The notes: generated by a model from the letters alone, not told the origin. A stretch of DNA of 45,812 bases from Polyangiaceae bacterium (GCA_029266615.1 JAQSWN010000069.1:1-45812); one strand, 5' to 3'; positions 22,738 through 31,949 are shown, counted from the first letter of the stretch. A program made the numbers and translations.

Positions 22738-22748
22738 AAGGACCTCAG

Positions 22749-22943
22749 ATGCGCAGAACACTTTTGATGGTGCTGCTCGCGGTGGGCGCGGTCGCGGGCT
22801 TCGGGGCGGGCTTCGCGCGGCTCCACGCCGGCCGTGAGCACTTCGGCCGTCGCGCGGAGTTCGAGCGGCGCGTGGCGGACGCCTGCACCGAGTCGGCGTT
22901 GCGCGTCTACGGCCAAAAAGCCAGCTCGGGGACGAAGCCATGA
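22749..22943 (+). CDS. Small single-pass membrane protein in Cpx-like operon
   Basis: 64 aa. ATG 22749 has an AAGGA site at a good distance; an in-frame TTG six codons upstream would overlap the previous gene. Residues 1-22 are a hydrophobic, Gly/Ala-rich membrane helix or uncleaved signal (LLMVLLAVGAVAGFGAGFA). The rest is short, charged and has one Cys. No family is recognised. It starts 11 bp after the Spy-like gene, and its TGA lies within the ATGA of the regulator frame, so it is clearly an operon member. It may be an extra sensor or a modulator of the kinase. Confidence 0.7.
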   Translation: MRRTLLMVLLAVGAVAGFGAGFARLHAGREHFGRRAEFERRVADACTESALRVYGQKASSGTKP

Positions 22944-23707
22944 CCGCCGCCGTCGTCGTCGGGCTCGAGGCTTTCATGACCGAGGGCCCTACGCCTGGCC
23001 AACGACCCGTGGCATCCTCGGCTCGTGCCATGGACCTGAACGTGCTCATCGTGGACGACGACGAGCGACTCTATGAGCTGCTCGCGCAGTACCTCACCGA
23101 AAATGGAGTGATCGCCAAGCGGGCCGCCACGGGTCCGCTCGGTCTCAAGGCGCTGGAGAGCGGAGAGTCGTTCGACGCCGTGCTCTTGGACGTCATGTTG
23201 CCGGGCCTAGACGGCCTGAGCTTGCTCAAGCGTCTCCGAGAGAAGAGCCAGATTCCGGTGATCATGCTCACCGCCAAAGGCGACGAGACCGACCGCGTGG
23301 TCGGCCTCGAGCTCGGCGCGGATGACTACTTGGCGAAGCCGTTCAGTCCTCGGGAGCTCCTGGCCCGGCTGCGAGCGGTGCTGCGACGCACTCAAGTGGA
23401 TCCCAACAAGGAGCAGCTCACGGTGGGGACCATGGCGTTCGACGTCGCGGCGCGTAGCGTGCTTCGAGACGGGCGAGCCGTGGAGCTCACGGGCCTGGAG
23501 TTCGACCTCTTGTTGGCCCTGGCACGGCGTGCAGGCCGAGTCGTGCCGCGCAGCAACCTGCTCGAGCTCGCCGGCCGCAGCGACGTGAACGTGAGCGACC
23601 GAACGGTGGACGTGCACGTGTCCCACATCAGAAAGAAGCTCGGAGACGACGACGCGGTGCTGCTCAAGACCGTGCGGGGAGTCGGCTACGTGCTGACCCG
23701 CGAATGA
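22940..23707 (+). CDS. OmpR-family response regulator (CpxR-like)
   Basis: Up to 255 aa. The start is uncertain. ATG 22940 overlaps the previous stop (ATGA). ATG 22976 has GAGG 5 nt upstream. ATG 23030 begins right at the receiver fold (MDLNVLIVDDDERLYELL, 226 aa), which fits the family length best. The receiver has acidic pocket DDD, acceptor Asp in VLLDVMLPGLDG, Thr in VIMLTAKGD and Lys in LAKPFSPREL. The C-terminal winged helix reads LTGLEFDLLLALARRAGRVV and DVHVSHIRKKLGDD, then the wing VRGVGYVLTR. It binds promoter DNA when phosphorylated, most likely by the kinase whose ATG overlaps its stop codon. Confidence 0.93.
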   Translation: MTAAVVVGLEAFMTEGPTPGQRPVASSARAMDLNVLIVDDDERLYELLAQYLTENGVIAKRAATGPLGLKALESGESFDAVLLDVMLPGLDGLSLLKRLREKSQIPVIMLTAKGDETDRVVGLELGADDYLAKPFSPRELLARLRAVLRRTQVDPNKEQLTVGTMAFDVAARSVLRDGRAVELTGLEFDLLLALARRAGRVVPRSNLLELAGRSDVNVSDRTVDVHVSHIRKKLGDDDAVLLKTVRGVGYVLTRE

Positions 23708-25002
23708 GCCTGCGCGAGCTGCAGCGCCGCCATCGGCGCTTTCACGCCCGCCACGATTTCAAGCTGCAGCGTCGGCTGTTCTGGTGGTTCGGCTTCACCA
23801 CGTTCATGGCCTGCTGCGTTGCTTTCGGGGTGATGCGCCTCGTCTCCCCCGACACCCACGGCTGGCGTAAGGACGCCCAGCGTTTGGAGCAGTTCGCGTC
23901 CGGTCGCTTCGCGCAGGTGTGGAGGGACGCAGACGCGAGGCGGGAGCTGACCGAGGCGGTAGCCCAAGCCTTCGACGCCTCGCTCCGGGTGGAAGACACA
24001 CGAGGCGAGCTGCTGAACGCGGTGGGCCAGGAGTGCCGCGACGGCGCGGTGAGGTTGGAGGTGAAGCGCGGAGGTGTCGCCCTGGGCACGGTCCACGGCT
24101 GCCTCCAGAATCGCGGGCCGCGCTGGTACGCCGGGCTTGCGACGCTGTTCGCCGCATTCCTGACGATTTGGGCCGCGACCGGCAAGCTGGCTCGCCACAT
24201 CACACGCCCACTCCAAGATCTCACGCGGGTCACGCGCGAGATCGGCGAAGGGAAGCTCGAGAGCCGCGTGCGGCTCGGCTACCATCACAAAGGCGAGGTC
24301 GGCATTCTGGCCGACTCCATCAACGAGATGGCCAAGCGCATCGAGCGCCAGCTCCGTGACCAGCGCGAGCTCCTTGCTTCCGTCTCCCACGAAATCCGCA
24401 GCCCATTGGCGCGCTTGCGCGTCCTTTCGGAGCTGCTCCAAGGTGGCTCCCCGACCCCGGATCTCCACGCCAAAATCGAGCGAGAAGTGGCGGAGATAGA
24501 CGACTTGGTCGGCAAGCTGCTGGCAAGCTCCCGCCTGGACTTCGAGGCGCTTGACCTGCAGGTGCTGTGCGCGCGTGACGTCGCGCTCCGCTCTCTCGAG
24601 CGCGCCGGTCTACCGCCCCAGCTCCTGACCGATACCTCGCTTTGCGCCACCGTGCGCGGGGACGCAACCTTGCTCTCTCGCGCGCTCGGTAACTTGCTCG
24701 AGAACGCGCAGCACCACGCGGGCGGCGTCGAGTCGCTCACGTTGCGGGCCAACGGAACCCACGTTTGCGTGGACGTGGCCGATCGCGGCGCCGGGCTCTC
24801 CGCGCAAGCGCTGTCCCACGGCTTCGACCCGTTCTATCGCGGCTCGCAGGACGGTCAGGCGTCGTCACGCGGCGCGCTCGGGCTCGGGCTATCGCTGGTG
24901 CGACGCATCGCACGCGCTCACGGCGGCGATGCCACCATCCAGAACCGCGCGGAGGGCGGCGCGCTCGCCACCCTCTCGATACCTCGGGCCCAGGAGGGCT
25001 GA
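23704..25002 (+). CDS. Sensor histidine kinase (CpxA-like)
   Basis: 432 aa. ATG overlaps the regulator's TGA (ATGA), so translation is coupled. A first membrane segment lies about 26-48, a periplasmic domain of about 95 residues follows, and a second membrane segment is at about 141-163. Next come HAMP (RHITRPLQDLTRVTREIGEG), HisKA (SVSHEIRSPLARL, His near 229) and HATPase with N-box LGNLLENAQHHA, DRGAGL and ALGLGLSLVRRIA. It should phosphorylate the adjacent OmpR-type regulator in response to an envelope signal, perhaps through the Spy-like protein. The ending is 17 bp from the convergent MFS gene; no terminator is visible there. Confidence 0.93.
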   Translation: MSLRELQRRHRRFHARHDFKLQRRLFWWFGFTTFMACCVAFGVMRLVSPDTHGWRKDAQRLEQFASGRFAQVWRDADARRELTEAVAQAFDASLRVEDTRGELLNAVGQECRDGAVRLEVKRGGVALGTVHGCLQNRGPRWYAGLATLFAAFLTIWAATGKLARHITRPLQDLTRVTREIGEGKLESRVRLGYHHKGEVGILADSINEMAKRIERQLRDQRELLASVSHEIRSPLARLRVLSELLQGGSPTPDLHAKIEREVAEIDDLVGKLLASSRLDFEALDLQVLCARDVALRSLERAGLPPQLLTDTSLCATVRGDATLLSRALGNLLENAQHHAGGVESLTLRANGTHVCVDVADRGAGLSAQALSHGFDPFYRGSQDGQASSRGALGLGLSLVRRIARAHGGDATIQNRAEGGALATLSIPRAQEG

Positions 25003-25019
25003 GCTCCGTCACGGCCCGT

Positions 25020-26354
25020 TCAGGACTGCACTTCGGCGATCTGCGCCTCCGTGGAGAGCGGCTTGCCGACGACAGCCGGCTTCACCTTGATGAAGGTAGC
25101 AATCAGTCCGCCAAAGAATACGAGGAGCGCGAGCAGGCGCATGCCCCAATCGTGTGAGCCGAGGTGCTTCTCGGACCAGCCCATGATGTAGGGGCCGCAC
25201 ACGCCCCCCAAGTTGCCGACGGCGTTGATCAAGGCGATGGACCCCGCCGCCGCCGAGCCGCTCAGGAAGGTCGTAGCTAGACCCCAAAACGGGGCGACCG
25301 CGCTCCAACGCCCAGCCACGACGAAGCCGAGCGCGATGACGCTCAAGGCGGCGGGGGGGCTGAAGCTCGCGACGACGAGTCCGATAGCCGCCCACCAAAC
25401 CGCGAGCGCGTAGTGCCACTTGCGCTCGGCGCGACGGTCCGAAGAACGCCCGTACGGCCCCATGATGATGATCGCGAAGACGGCCGGGATGCCCGTGATG
25501 CAGCCGACGACGAACGAAGAAGCGTCTTTGAACGAGCCCTTGATGAGCGTCGGCAAGAAGAAGTCCAGCCCGTAGCCTACCAAGACGTGAGTGAAGTAGA
25601 CGAAGCACAGCACGAGCACGCGCGGATCGGTCAGCGCTTGCGCGAAGGAGGTGTGTGCGCTCGGCCCCGCCGCAATGCGATCTTGCTCGAGCCGTTCGTT
25701 CAGCCACTTCTTCTCCCCCGCGTCCAACCACTTCGCCTCTTCCGGACCATTCGGCAGGCGGAGGAACAAGATGATGCCGAGGACGAGTGACGGCAGCGCC
25801 TCCACCAGGAACAGCCACTTGTAGCCGCGCAGCCCGGCTACGCCGTCCAAATCCAAGAGAAGGCCGGAGAGCGGCGCACCGATGATGCCGGTGCCGGCGG
25901 CCGCCATCATGAACAGCGCGATGGTGCGGGAGCGGTAAGCGCTCGGGAACCATTTGGTCAGGTAGTAGATGACCCCGGGAAAAAAGCCCGCCTCCGCCGC
26001 GCCGAGCAGGAAGCGCAGCACGTAAAACGCAGTCTCACTCTGCACGAACGCGAAGGACGCGCTGATGATCGACCAAGTTATCATGATTCGCGCGATCCAG
26101 CTCCGCGCGCCCACCTTCGCCAAGATGAGGTTGGACGGAACCTCGAACAAGAAGTAGCCGACGAAGAAGATGCCCGCGCCGAGCGAGTAGACCTGAGCGT
26201 CCATGTTCAGGTCCTTCTGCATCTGCTCCTTGGCGAAGCCGACGTTCACCCGGTCGAGGAACGCCGCCATGAAGCAGAGGCACAGGAAAGGTACGACTTT
26301 CCACGTCAGTTTGCGCATCAGCTGCGCTTCGTACTGCGGCGACGAGTCCGTCAT
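25020..26354 (-). CDS. MFS transporter, anion:cation symporter (sugar-acid permease) type
   Basis: 444 aa. ATG 26354 is preferred over an in-frame GTG three codons earlier because AGGTG sits at the right distance. There are twelve predicted membrane helices. The N-terminal half has FLDRVNVGFAKEQM and FFVGYFLFEVPSNLILAKVG, followed by RFLLGAAEAGFFPGVIYYLT. These are hallmarks of the ACS family that carries tartrate, galactonate, glucarate, phthalate or 4-hydroxyphenylacetate with protons. The substrate cannot be set from sequence. No catabolic gene adjoins it, but an SDR dehydrogenase and glycerate kinase lie about 10 kb away and could serve the same sugar-acid pathway; that link is speculative. 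Confidence 0.92.
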   Translation of the reverse strand: MTDSSPQYEAQLMRKLTWKVVPFLCLCFMAAFLDRVNVGFAKEQMQKDLNMDAQVYSLGAGIFFVGYFLFEVPSNLILAKVGARSWIARIMITWSIISASFAFVQSETAFYVLRFLLGAAEAGFFPGVIYYLTKWFPSAYRSRTIALFMMAAAGTGIIGAPLSGLLLDLDGVAGLRGYKWLFLVEALPSLVLGIILFLRLPNGPEEAKWLDAGEKKWLNERLEQDRIAAGPSAHTSFAQALTDPRVLVLCFVYFTHVLVGYGLDFFLPTLIKGSFKDASSFVVGCITGIPAVFAIIIMGPYGRSSDRRAERKWHYALAVWWAAIGLVVASFSPPAALSVIALGFVVAGRWSAVAPFWGLATTFLSGSAAAGSIALINAVGNLGGVCGPYIMGWSEKHLGSHDWGMRLLALLVFFGGLIATFIKVKPAVVGKPLSTEAQIAEVQS

Positions 26355-26971
26355 TGAGTTCACCTGAGGGTTCCGAGCGGGCGAGGTGGGGCGGTAGCGA
26401 TGCGGCGCACACGCCCTGTGTCCCGAGGCCGGAATCCTGATCGCGACGTGCGAGCGTGGTCAAAGTATTTTCCACCTAGTTGGAGCCGAGACGACGTGAA
26501 AAGGCGGGGCCCAGCGACAAGGGCATTTCTTCTGACAAAACTTCAATGACCCGGACATCAAGCGCTCTGGGCGCGCGCCACGCCTGCGGATGCGCGTACT
26601 TCCTGGTCGCTCAGGTCGGTGAAACGAAGGGCTGAGGACTCGAGTCATCGTCGACCGCAGAATCGAAGTCTGCAGGCGGCGCGAGTCGATGTGTGGCAGC
26701 GCCGGGCGCGGCGCGCGGCGGCGGACAACGGGGACCAGGGTAGGCCGAGTTCCCGTTGGGGCCGCCCCGCTGGGCGGCCCACCTCCGCGCGACCTTGTCT
26801 CACTCTGGCCAAAGGGAAGGTTCGTCAAGGTTAGACAGACGAGACTACTTGCCACACGCCACGCCGCCTCGTGACGAGACGCACCACCCTCGAGAGTGTC
26901 GGACGTACGACCAAGCGTCAATTAGGCTTGTCGGATTTTGGCACGGGGCGTGCTGGGGCGGACGTGCCGCG
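26355..26971. other. 617-bp divergent intergenic region
   Basis: This gap separates the start of the MFS gene from the start of the CheB-CheR fusion kinase. It must hold both promoters. A frame in phase with the kinase stays open from 26756, but the predicted extension is Arg/His-rich, lies outside the CheB domain and has no ribosome site. Apart from one strong hairpin at 26759-26780 I see no gene, RNA or repeat here. Confidence 0.6.
26759..26780. other. Perfect 9-bp GC hairpin in the intergenic region
   Basis: GGGCCGCCC at 26759-26767 and GGGCGGCCC at 26772-26780 pair perfectly around the loop CGCT. No gene ends nearby and no T-run follows, so terminator function is doubtful. A leader-RNA structure of the downstream kinase gene is an alternative. 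Confidence 0.4.
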
Positions 26972-29900
26972 ATGGAACAGCACACCGCCGCTATGAATCC
27001 GGAACCCCCGGTCCTGAGCAGGAAGCCGCCTCGGATGGTCGTCGGAATCGGCGCCTCGGCAGGCGGGCTGGAGGCGCTCGAAGCGTTCTTCGAGCAGGTG
27101 CCCCTGGACTCGGGAATGGCCTTCGTGGTCGTGCAGCATCTGTCCCCCGACTTCCGCAGCTTGATGGATGAGATCCTCTCGCGGAAAACCAGCTTGCCCG
27201 TGCACTTGGTGGAGGACGGCGTCGCGGTCGAGCGGGATCGCATTTACCTGATCCCGGCCAAGAAGGAGATGATCATCGCGCAGGGGCGGCTCCTGCTGAG
27301 CGACCGCGGGCGCGACCAAGAGCTCTCTCTGCCCATCGACGTGTTCTTCCGCTCGCTGGCCCAGGACTGCGAGGCGCGGGCGGCGGCGATTGTGCTTTCC
27401 GGCGGCGGTAGTGACGGCTCGCGCGGTATCTGCGACGTGCACGACGCGGGCGGTCTCGTGATCATCCAGGACGCCGAGAGCGCGCAGTTCGACGGCATGC
27501 CGCGAACGGCGCGCGATGCGGGCGTGGCGGATGCGGTCCTGCCTCCGCAGGAAATGCCACGCTTTCTGCTGGCCCGCGCGGACGACCCGAATGTGGGCCG
27601 CGACACTGCGGAAGAGAGCGATCAGGGCATGTCGGCCGTGTATCGCATGCTGGAGAAAGAGTTCGGCATCGACTTCACCCACTACAAGCCGAGCACGGTG
27701 ACCCGTCGCATCGAGCGACGGCTGCAGCTGTCTCGCGCCGAGAACCTCGACGAGTACGTGAAGCGACTGCGCGCCGAGCGCGAGGAGCTGGACGTCCTCT
27801 ATCGAGACCTCCTGATCGGCGTCACGCGTTTTTTCAGAAACCATGAAGCGTTTCTATTGATGGAGCAGAGCGTGCTACCGGAGCTTTGGCACACGCTTCC
27901 CAAGGGCGCGCCGCTCCGGGTGTGGGTCCCCGGGTGCGCCACCGGCGAAGAAGTTTACTCACTGGCGATTCTCCTATTCGAGCTCGGGCAGCAGCTCGGC
28001 GAGCGGCCCGTAAAAATCTTCGCGACCGACGTCCACCGCGGCTCCCTGGAGGTCGCGACACGCGCGCTCTACGACGAGCAGGCGGTCGCCGGTGTCTCCC
28101 CCGAGCGTCTCGAGCGGCATTTCCTGCGCCGGGGCCAAAGCTTCCAGGTTTCGCCGGAAATACGGCAGATGGTGGTGTTCGCTCAGCACAACGTGATCAA
28201 GGACGCGCCGTTCACGCGCGTGCACCTCGTGAGCTGCCGGAACATGCTGATTTACCTCCAGCCGCCCGTGCAGCAGCGGGTGCTGAGCCTCTTTCACTTC
28301 GCGCTCACGCTGGGCGGGGTGATGTTCCTGGGCCCGAGCGAGAGTCCCGGCGCCCTCACGCACGACTTCGCGACGGTGGACAAGCACTGGCGCATCTACA
28401 AGAAGACGAGCGAATCGCGGGTGCAGGCGGATACGCGCCCTCAGCTCACGCCCCGCAGCCAGCGCCAATCGCCCCCCTCCTCGCGCGCTCCGAGCGTCAC
28501 GCGCTACTCTGCTCCCCAGCTGCTCGGCGTCTACGACACCCTGCTGGGAGAGGTGATGCCGCCGAGCCTGCTCCTCAACGACGTGGGGGAGCTGGTGCAC
28601 GTGTTCGGTGGCGCCAGCAAGTTCTTGCGCTTTCACGAGGGGAGGCAGGGTTTGAGCGTCCTGGACTTGGTCGACGGCGAGCTGAAGACCGCCCTCGCCG
28701 GCGGCTTGAAGCGGGCGCTGAAGCTGGCCACGCCGCTCACGTTTCGCAGCGTGCACGTGCTGGACGGCGCGTCTAGCGGTCACTACACGATCACCGTTCG
28801 TCCGTTGCGCAGCCCGACCGTCGGCGGGGTGCCCCACTTTCTCGTCTCTTTCGACGTGAACGAGCTGGACTCGGACAGCCGCACCCCGCCCACCGAGATG
28901 GACGTGAGTGAGGTCTCGCGGGAACAGCTCGCGCTCTTGGAGGCCGAGCTCAAGTACACCAAAGAGAACCTGCAAAACGCGACGGAAGAGCTCGAGTCGA
29001 GCAACGAGGAGCTGCAGGCCGCCAACGAAGAGCTGCTCGCGTCCAACGAAGAGCTCCAGAGCACCAACGAGGAGCTCCAGAGCGTCAACGAAGAGCTTTA
29101 CTCGGTGAACGCGGAGTATCAGCGCAAGATCAGCGACCTCACCGAGCTCGCGAACGACATGGAGAACCTGCTCGCCAGCACGGACATTGGCACCGTGTTC
29201 TTGGACGCGCAGCTCCGCATTCGTAACTTCACCGCGCGCGCCGCGGAGACCTTCCACCTGCTGCCCCACGACATCGGCCGCCCCATCGACAACCTGACTC
29301 ACAGCATGGACTATCCCGAGCTCGCGGGGGACTTCCGCAGAGTGCTCGCGACCGGGAACGCCATCGAAAAGGAGCTGCGCGACGGGAAAGAGCGCGCCTT
29401 CTTCGTCCGCATCTTGCCGTACCGGGCCAAGGGAGCGGTGGACGGCGTCGTGATCACGCTCGTCGACGTGAGCAGCCTCAAGCTCGCGGAGGACCAACTC
29501 TTCCACGAGCGTTACCTGCTCAACAGCCTGCTCGCGAGCGTGCCGGACGCCATCTACTTCAAGGATGCGCGCGGCCGCTTCATCCGCGCCAACCATGCCC
29601 TAGCCGCGCGGCTCGGGCTTTCGGATCCCCGCCAAGCCGTCGGCAAGACCGGCTTCGAGCTGCCTGGGTTTCAAAACGCGCTCAGCGTGCACCAACAGGA
29701 CGACATCGTGCTTCGCTCCGGTGTCGCGCAGCACTACGAGCTCGAGAGCCGCGACGGTCAGGACGGTGACGAAGCCTGGGATCTCGTCACGCGGCTCCCT
29801 CTGCACGACGCGGGGGGCGGCATCGTCGGCATCATCGGAATTTTCCGGGATGTCACGGAGCAGAAGCGGGGCGAGCGGCGCATCGTGGAGGCGGTCGCTC

Positions 29901-30958
29901 GGCGCGATCAGTTTTTAGCCATGCTGTCCCACGAGCTCCGCAACCCGCTCGGGGCCATGGTAACGGCCGCGCAGCTCCTGGAAGCCCAAGCCGACGACGC
30001 GCCGCCGGAACGTCGCCGCCGCTTGCTGGACGTATTGATGCGCCAATCGCAGCAGATGGCGCGCCTGCTCGACGACCTGTTGGAAGCGAGCCGAGTCACT
30101 CAAGACAAGATCGAGCTGCGCAAACGCACCGTCGACATTCGCCCCATCGTGAGCGATTCGATCGAAGCCGCGAGAGAGCTGATGCAAACTCGGCAGATCC
30201 AGCTAGAATCCTTCATCGACGAACGGCCCATCGTCGTGGACTGTGACCCCGCTCGCCTCCACCAAATTTTGGCGAACCTCCTGAACAATGCCGCGAAGTA
30301 CACGCCCGTCGTGTTCGAGCTTTTCGTGCAGTCCACGCGCACGCTGGATCGCGCGGAGGGAGGCCTCGGCGTCGGGCTCACCCTCGTGCGCGGTCTGGTG
30401 GAGCGCCACGGCGGCACGGTGGAGGCGCACAGCGACGGCGCCGGCCAGGGCAGTGAGTTCGTCGCCCGGCTCCCCCTCTCAACCAACTCGCCAGCTTCGC
30501 TTTCAAACTCGTCAGAGGCAAAACCCATGTTCAATAGCAATCCCCCCCCCTTGAAGGTCGTCATCGTCGAAGACAACGACGACAGCCGCATGATGCTGTG
30601 CGAGTTGCTGGAGCTCTCGGGCTTCGAATGTCACACCGCGTCGACCGGACGCCTCGGTGTGGACGTGATCACGGAGCTCGTGCCGGACGTCGCGCTGGTC
30701 GACATCGGCCTCCCCGAGCTGGACGGGCTGGAGGTCGCCAAGCTGCTGCGCCAAGACGCGAAGCTGGACAAGCTGCTGCTCATCGCCCTCACCGGCTACG
30801 GTCAGCGCGAGGACCGCGAGGCCGCGCGCCGCGCCGGGTTCGATACCCACCTCGTCAAGCCGGTCGACTTCGACGCCCTGCTCGGCTTGCTCCGCGCGCA
30901 CGCCGCGAAGCGCACGCGCGCGGAGCCGAGCCTCGCCGACACGCTGCCGGCCACCTAG
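26972..30958 (+). CDS. CheB-CheR-PAS-histidine kinase-receiver fusion with incomplete ATPase domain
   Basis: 1328 aa from ATG 26972 (MEQHTAAM); ATG 26993 is an alternative. CheB methylesterase: GIGASAGG (Ser near 29), VVQHLSPDF (His near 55), SGGGSDGSRG (Asp near 147). CheR methyltransferase about 215-475: RRIERR, TRFFRNHEAF, VPGCATGEEVYSLA, SCRNMLIYL. A coiled coil of repeated SNEELQ units lies about 656-720, followed by two PAS-like domains (about 725-960). HisKA has MLSHELRNPLG (His near 986). The HATPase has the N-box NLLNNAAKYTP, then passes straight to VVFELFVQ and GGLGVGLTLV. The roughly 40 residues with the G1 box (DxGxG) are missing, so ATP binding is doubtful. The receiver (about 1193-1312) has VIVEDNDD, ALVDIGLPELDG and LVKPVD. 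Confidence 0.95.
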   Translation: MEQHTAAMNPEPPVLSRKPPRMVVGIGASAGGLEALEAFFEQVPLDSGMAFVVVQHLSPDFRSLMDEILSRKTSLPVHLVEDGVAVERDRIYLIPAKKEMIIAQGRLLLSDRGRDQELSLPIDVFFRSLAQDCEARAAAIVLSGGGSDGSRGICDVHDAGGLVIIQDAESAQFDGMPRTARDAGVADAVLPPQEMPRFLLARADDPNVGRDTAEESDQGMSAVYRMLEKEFGIDFTHYKPSTVTRRIERRLQLSRAENLDEYVKRLRAEREELDVLYRDLLIGVTRFFRNHEAFLLMEQSVLPELWHTLPKGAPLRVWVPGCATGEEVYSLAILLFELGQQLGERPVKIFATDVHRGSLEVATRALYDEQAVAGVSPERLERHFLRRGQSFQVSPEIRQMVVFAQHNVIKDAPFTRVHLVSCRNMLIYLQPPVQQRVLSLFHFALTLGGVMFLGPSESPGALTHDFATVDKHWRIYKKTSESRVQADTRPQLTPRSQRQSPPSSRAPSVTRYSAPQLLGVYDTLLGEVMPPSLLLNDVGELVHVFGGASKFLRFHEGRQGLSVLDLVDGELKTALAGGLKRALKLATPLTFRSVHVLDGASSGHYTITVRPLRSPTVGGVPHFLVSFDVNELDSDSRTPPTEMDVSEVSREQLALLEAELKYTKENLQNATEELESSNEELQAANEELLASNEELQSTNEELQSVNEELYSVNAEYQRKISDLTELANDMENLLASTDIGTVFLDAQLRIRNFTARAAETFHLLPHDIGRPIDNLTHSMDYPELAGDFRRVLATGNAIEKELRDGKERAFFVRILPYRAKGAVDGVVITLVDVSSLKLAEDQLFHERYLLNSLLASVPDAIYFKDARGRFIRANHALAARLGLSDPRQAVGKTGFELPGFQNALSVHQQDDIVLRSGVAQHYELESRDGQDGDEAWDLVTRLPLHDAGGGIVGIIGIFRDVTEQKRGERRIVEAVARRDQFLAMLSHELRNPLGAMVTAAQLLEAQADDAPPERRRRLLDVLMRQSQQMARLLDDLLEASRVTQDKIELRKRTVDIRPIVSDSIEAARELMQTRQIQLESFIDERPIVVDCDPARLHQILANLLNNAAKYTPVVFELFVQSTRTLDRAEGGLGVGLTLVRGLVERHGGTVEAHSDGAGQGSEFVARLPLSTNSPASLSNSSEAKPMFNSNPPPLKVVIVEDNDDSRMMLCELLELSGFECHTASTGRLGVDVITELVPDVALVDIGLPELDGLEVAKLLRQDAKLDKLLLIALTGYGQREDREAARRAGFDTHLVKPVDFDALLGLLRAHAAKRTRAEPSLADTLPAT

Positions 30959-31109
30959 CAACCGCTCGCCTCGGGTAGGCTGTGTTCGAGCACTCGCTCT
31001 TGTACAGCTTGCCCGAGCTCGTCGAGCCCGCTCGGTTGCGTCCGTCCGCGCGAAAGGCGCCGCCGACCGCGAAAACGCGGGTCGCTCGACTCGAGTATGC
31101 TGCGTGACG

Positions 31110-31949
31110 ATGCCGTCGCTTTCCGAGCACCTCGCTCGCTTGTCCGCTGACGAAATGGTGAGCGCGCTCGGCTTGCGAAAGGCACCTGCCGCGCTGCGCC
31201 GCGGGCTTTTCTTCCCCTTCTTCGCGCTGTCGCAGGAGCTGGGCCGCACGCTTGCGAACCTGGATCGAGACATCGAGGTTTTCGGCTTGCCGGAAGCGGC
31301 ACAGCGCGCCCTTTCGAGCTTCGGGGTAAGGCTACACGTCACCGGCTCGCCACCGACCAGAGGTGCATGTTTGGTGCTGGCCAACCATCCCGGCGCGTAC
31401 GACGCGCTTGCGTTGATGGCGGCGCTGGGCCGCGAGGACTTGTTGATCTTGGCCGCCGATCGCAGCTTTTTGCGGGCGCTGCCGCGACTCTCCAAGCACC
31501 TCGTCTTCGTTGGAGAAACACCAGGGGAGCGCGCCGCGGCGTTGAAACGCGCGGTGTCTTGCCTGGGTCGAGGCGGTGCGCTCCTGCACTTTCCGGCGGG
31601 GCGCATCGAGCCGGACGCCGCGTTCGAAACCGAGCGAGCGCCCCTCCTGGAGCCATGGCAGCCGGGCGTCGGCACCTTGCGGCACGCAGCCGCAAAACAC
31701 GGCGCAAGCGTGCTCGTGGCCGGCGTGCGGGGCGTGCATTCGCCGCGCGCCAAAAGCTGGGCCGTGAACCGCTGGGCGGAGCAACGCGGCGTGACCACCC
31801 TCTGTCCCCTGCTGCAGCTCGTGGGAAAGCTGAATGACGTCGTGACCCGCGTGCACCTGGAAGCCGCGCCGCCGCGCGAGGAAGAGACAGCGTTACGGGA
31901 GCGCCTTCAGGGCGCGGCGCGCCACTCAGCGGGCGAGCGACGCGCGTAG
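31110..31949 (+). CDS. PlsC-type lysophospholipid acyltransferase-like protein
   Basis: 279 aa from ATG 31110; a GTG two codons earlier is in frame. The acyltransferase motif HX4D is present as ANHPGAYDAL (His near 93). The second block reads HFPAGRIEPD where FPEG is typical, so the usual Glu is Ala. These enzymes move an acyl chain from acyl-CoA or acyl-ACP to lysophosphatidate or related alcohols at the inner membrane. The specific acceptor is unknown. Its last 24 bases overlap the 3' end of the convergent glycosyltransferase gene. It is preceded by a 151-bp gap after the fusion kinase, with no obvious terminator. Confidence 0.8.
   Translation: MPSLSEHLARLSADEMVSALGLRKAPAALRRGLFFPFFALSQELGRTLANLDRDIEVFGLPEAAQRALSSFGVRLHVTGSPPTRGACLVLANHPGAYDALALMAALGREDLLILAADRSFLRALPRLSKHLVFVGETPGERAAALKRAVSCLGRGGALLHFPAGRIEPDAAFETERAPLLEPWQPGVGTLRHAAAKHGASVLVAGVRGVHSPRAKSWAVNRWAEQRGVTTLCPLLQLVGKLNDVVTRVHLEAAPPREEETALRERLQGAARHSAGERRA

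Noticed and set aside
26756..26971. N-terminal extension of the fusion kinase to 1400 aa
   Set aside because: It has implausible composition, no ribosome site, and the hairpin 26759-26780 lies within it. CheB begins just after ATG 26972.
27974..29596. 540-aa open frame on the minus strand
   Set aside because: Shadow of the CheB-CheR fusion gene; it has no motifs or ribosome site.
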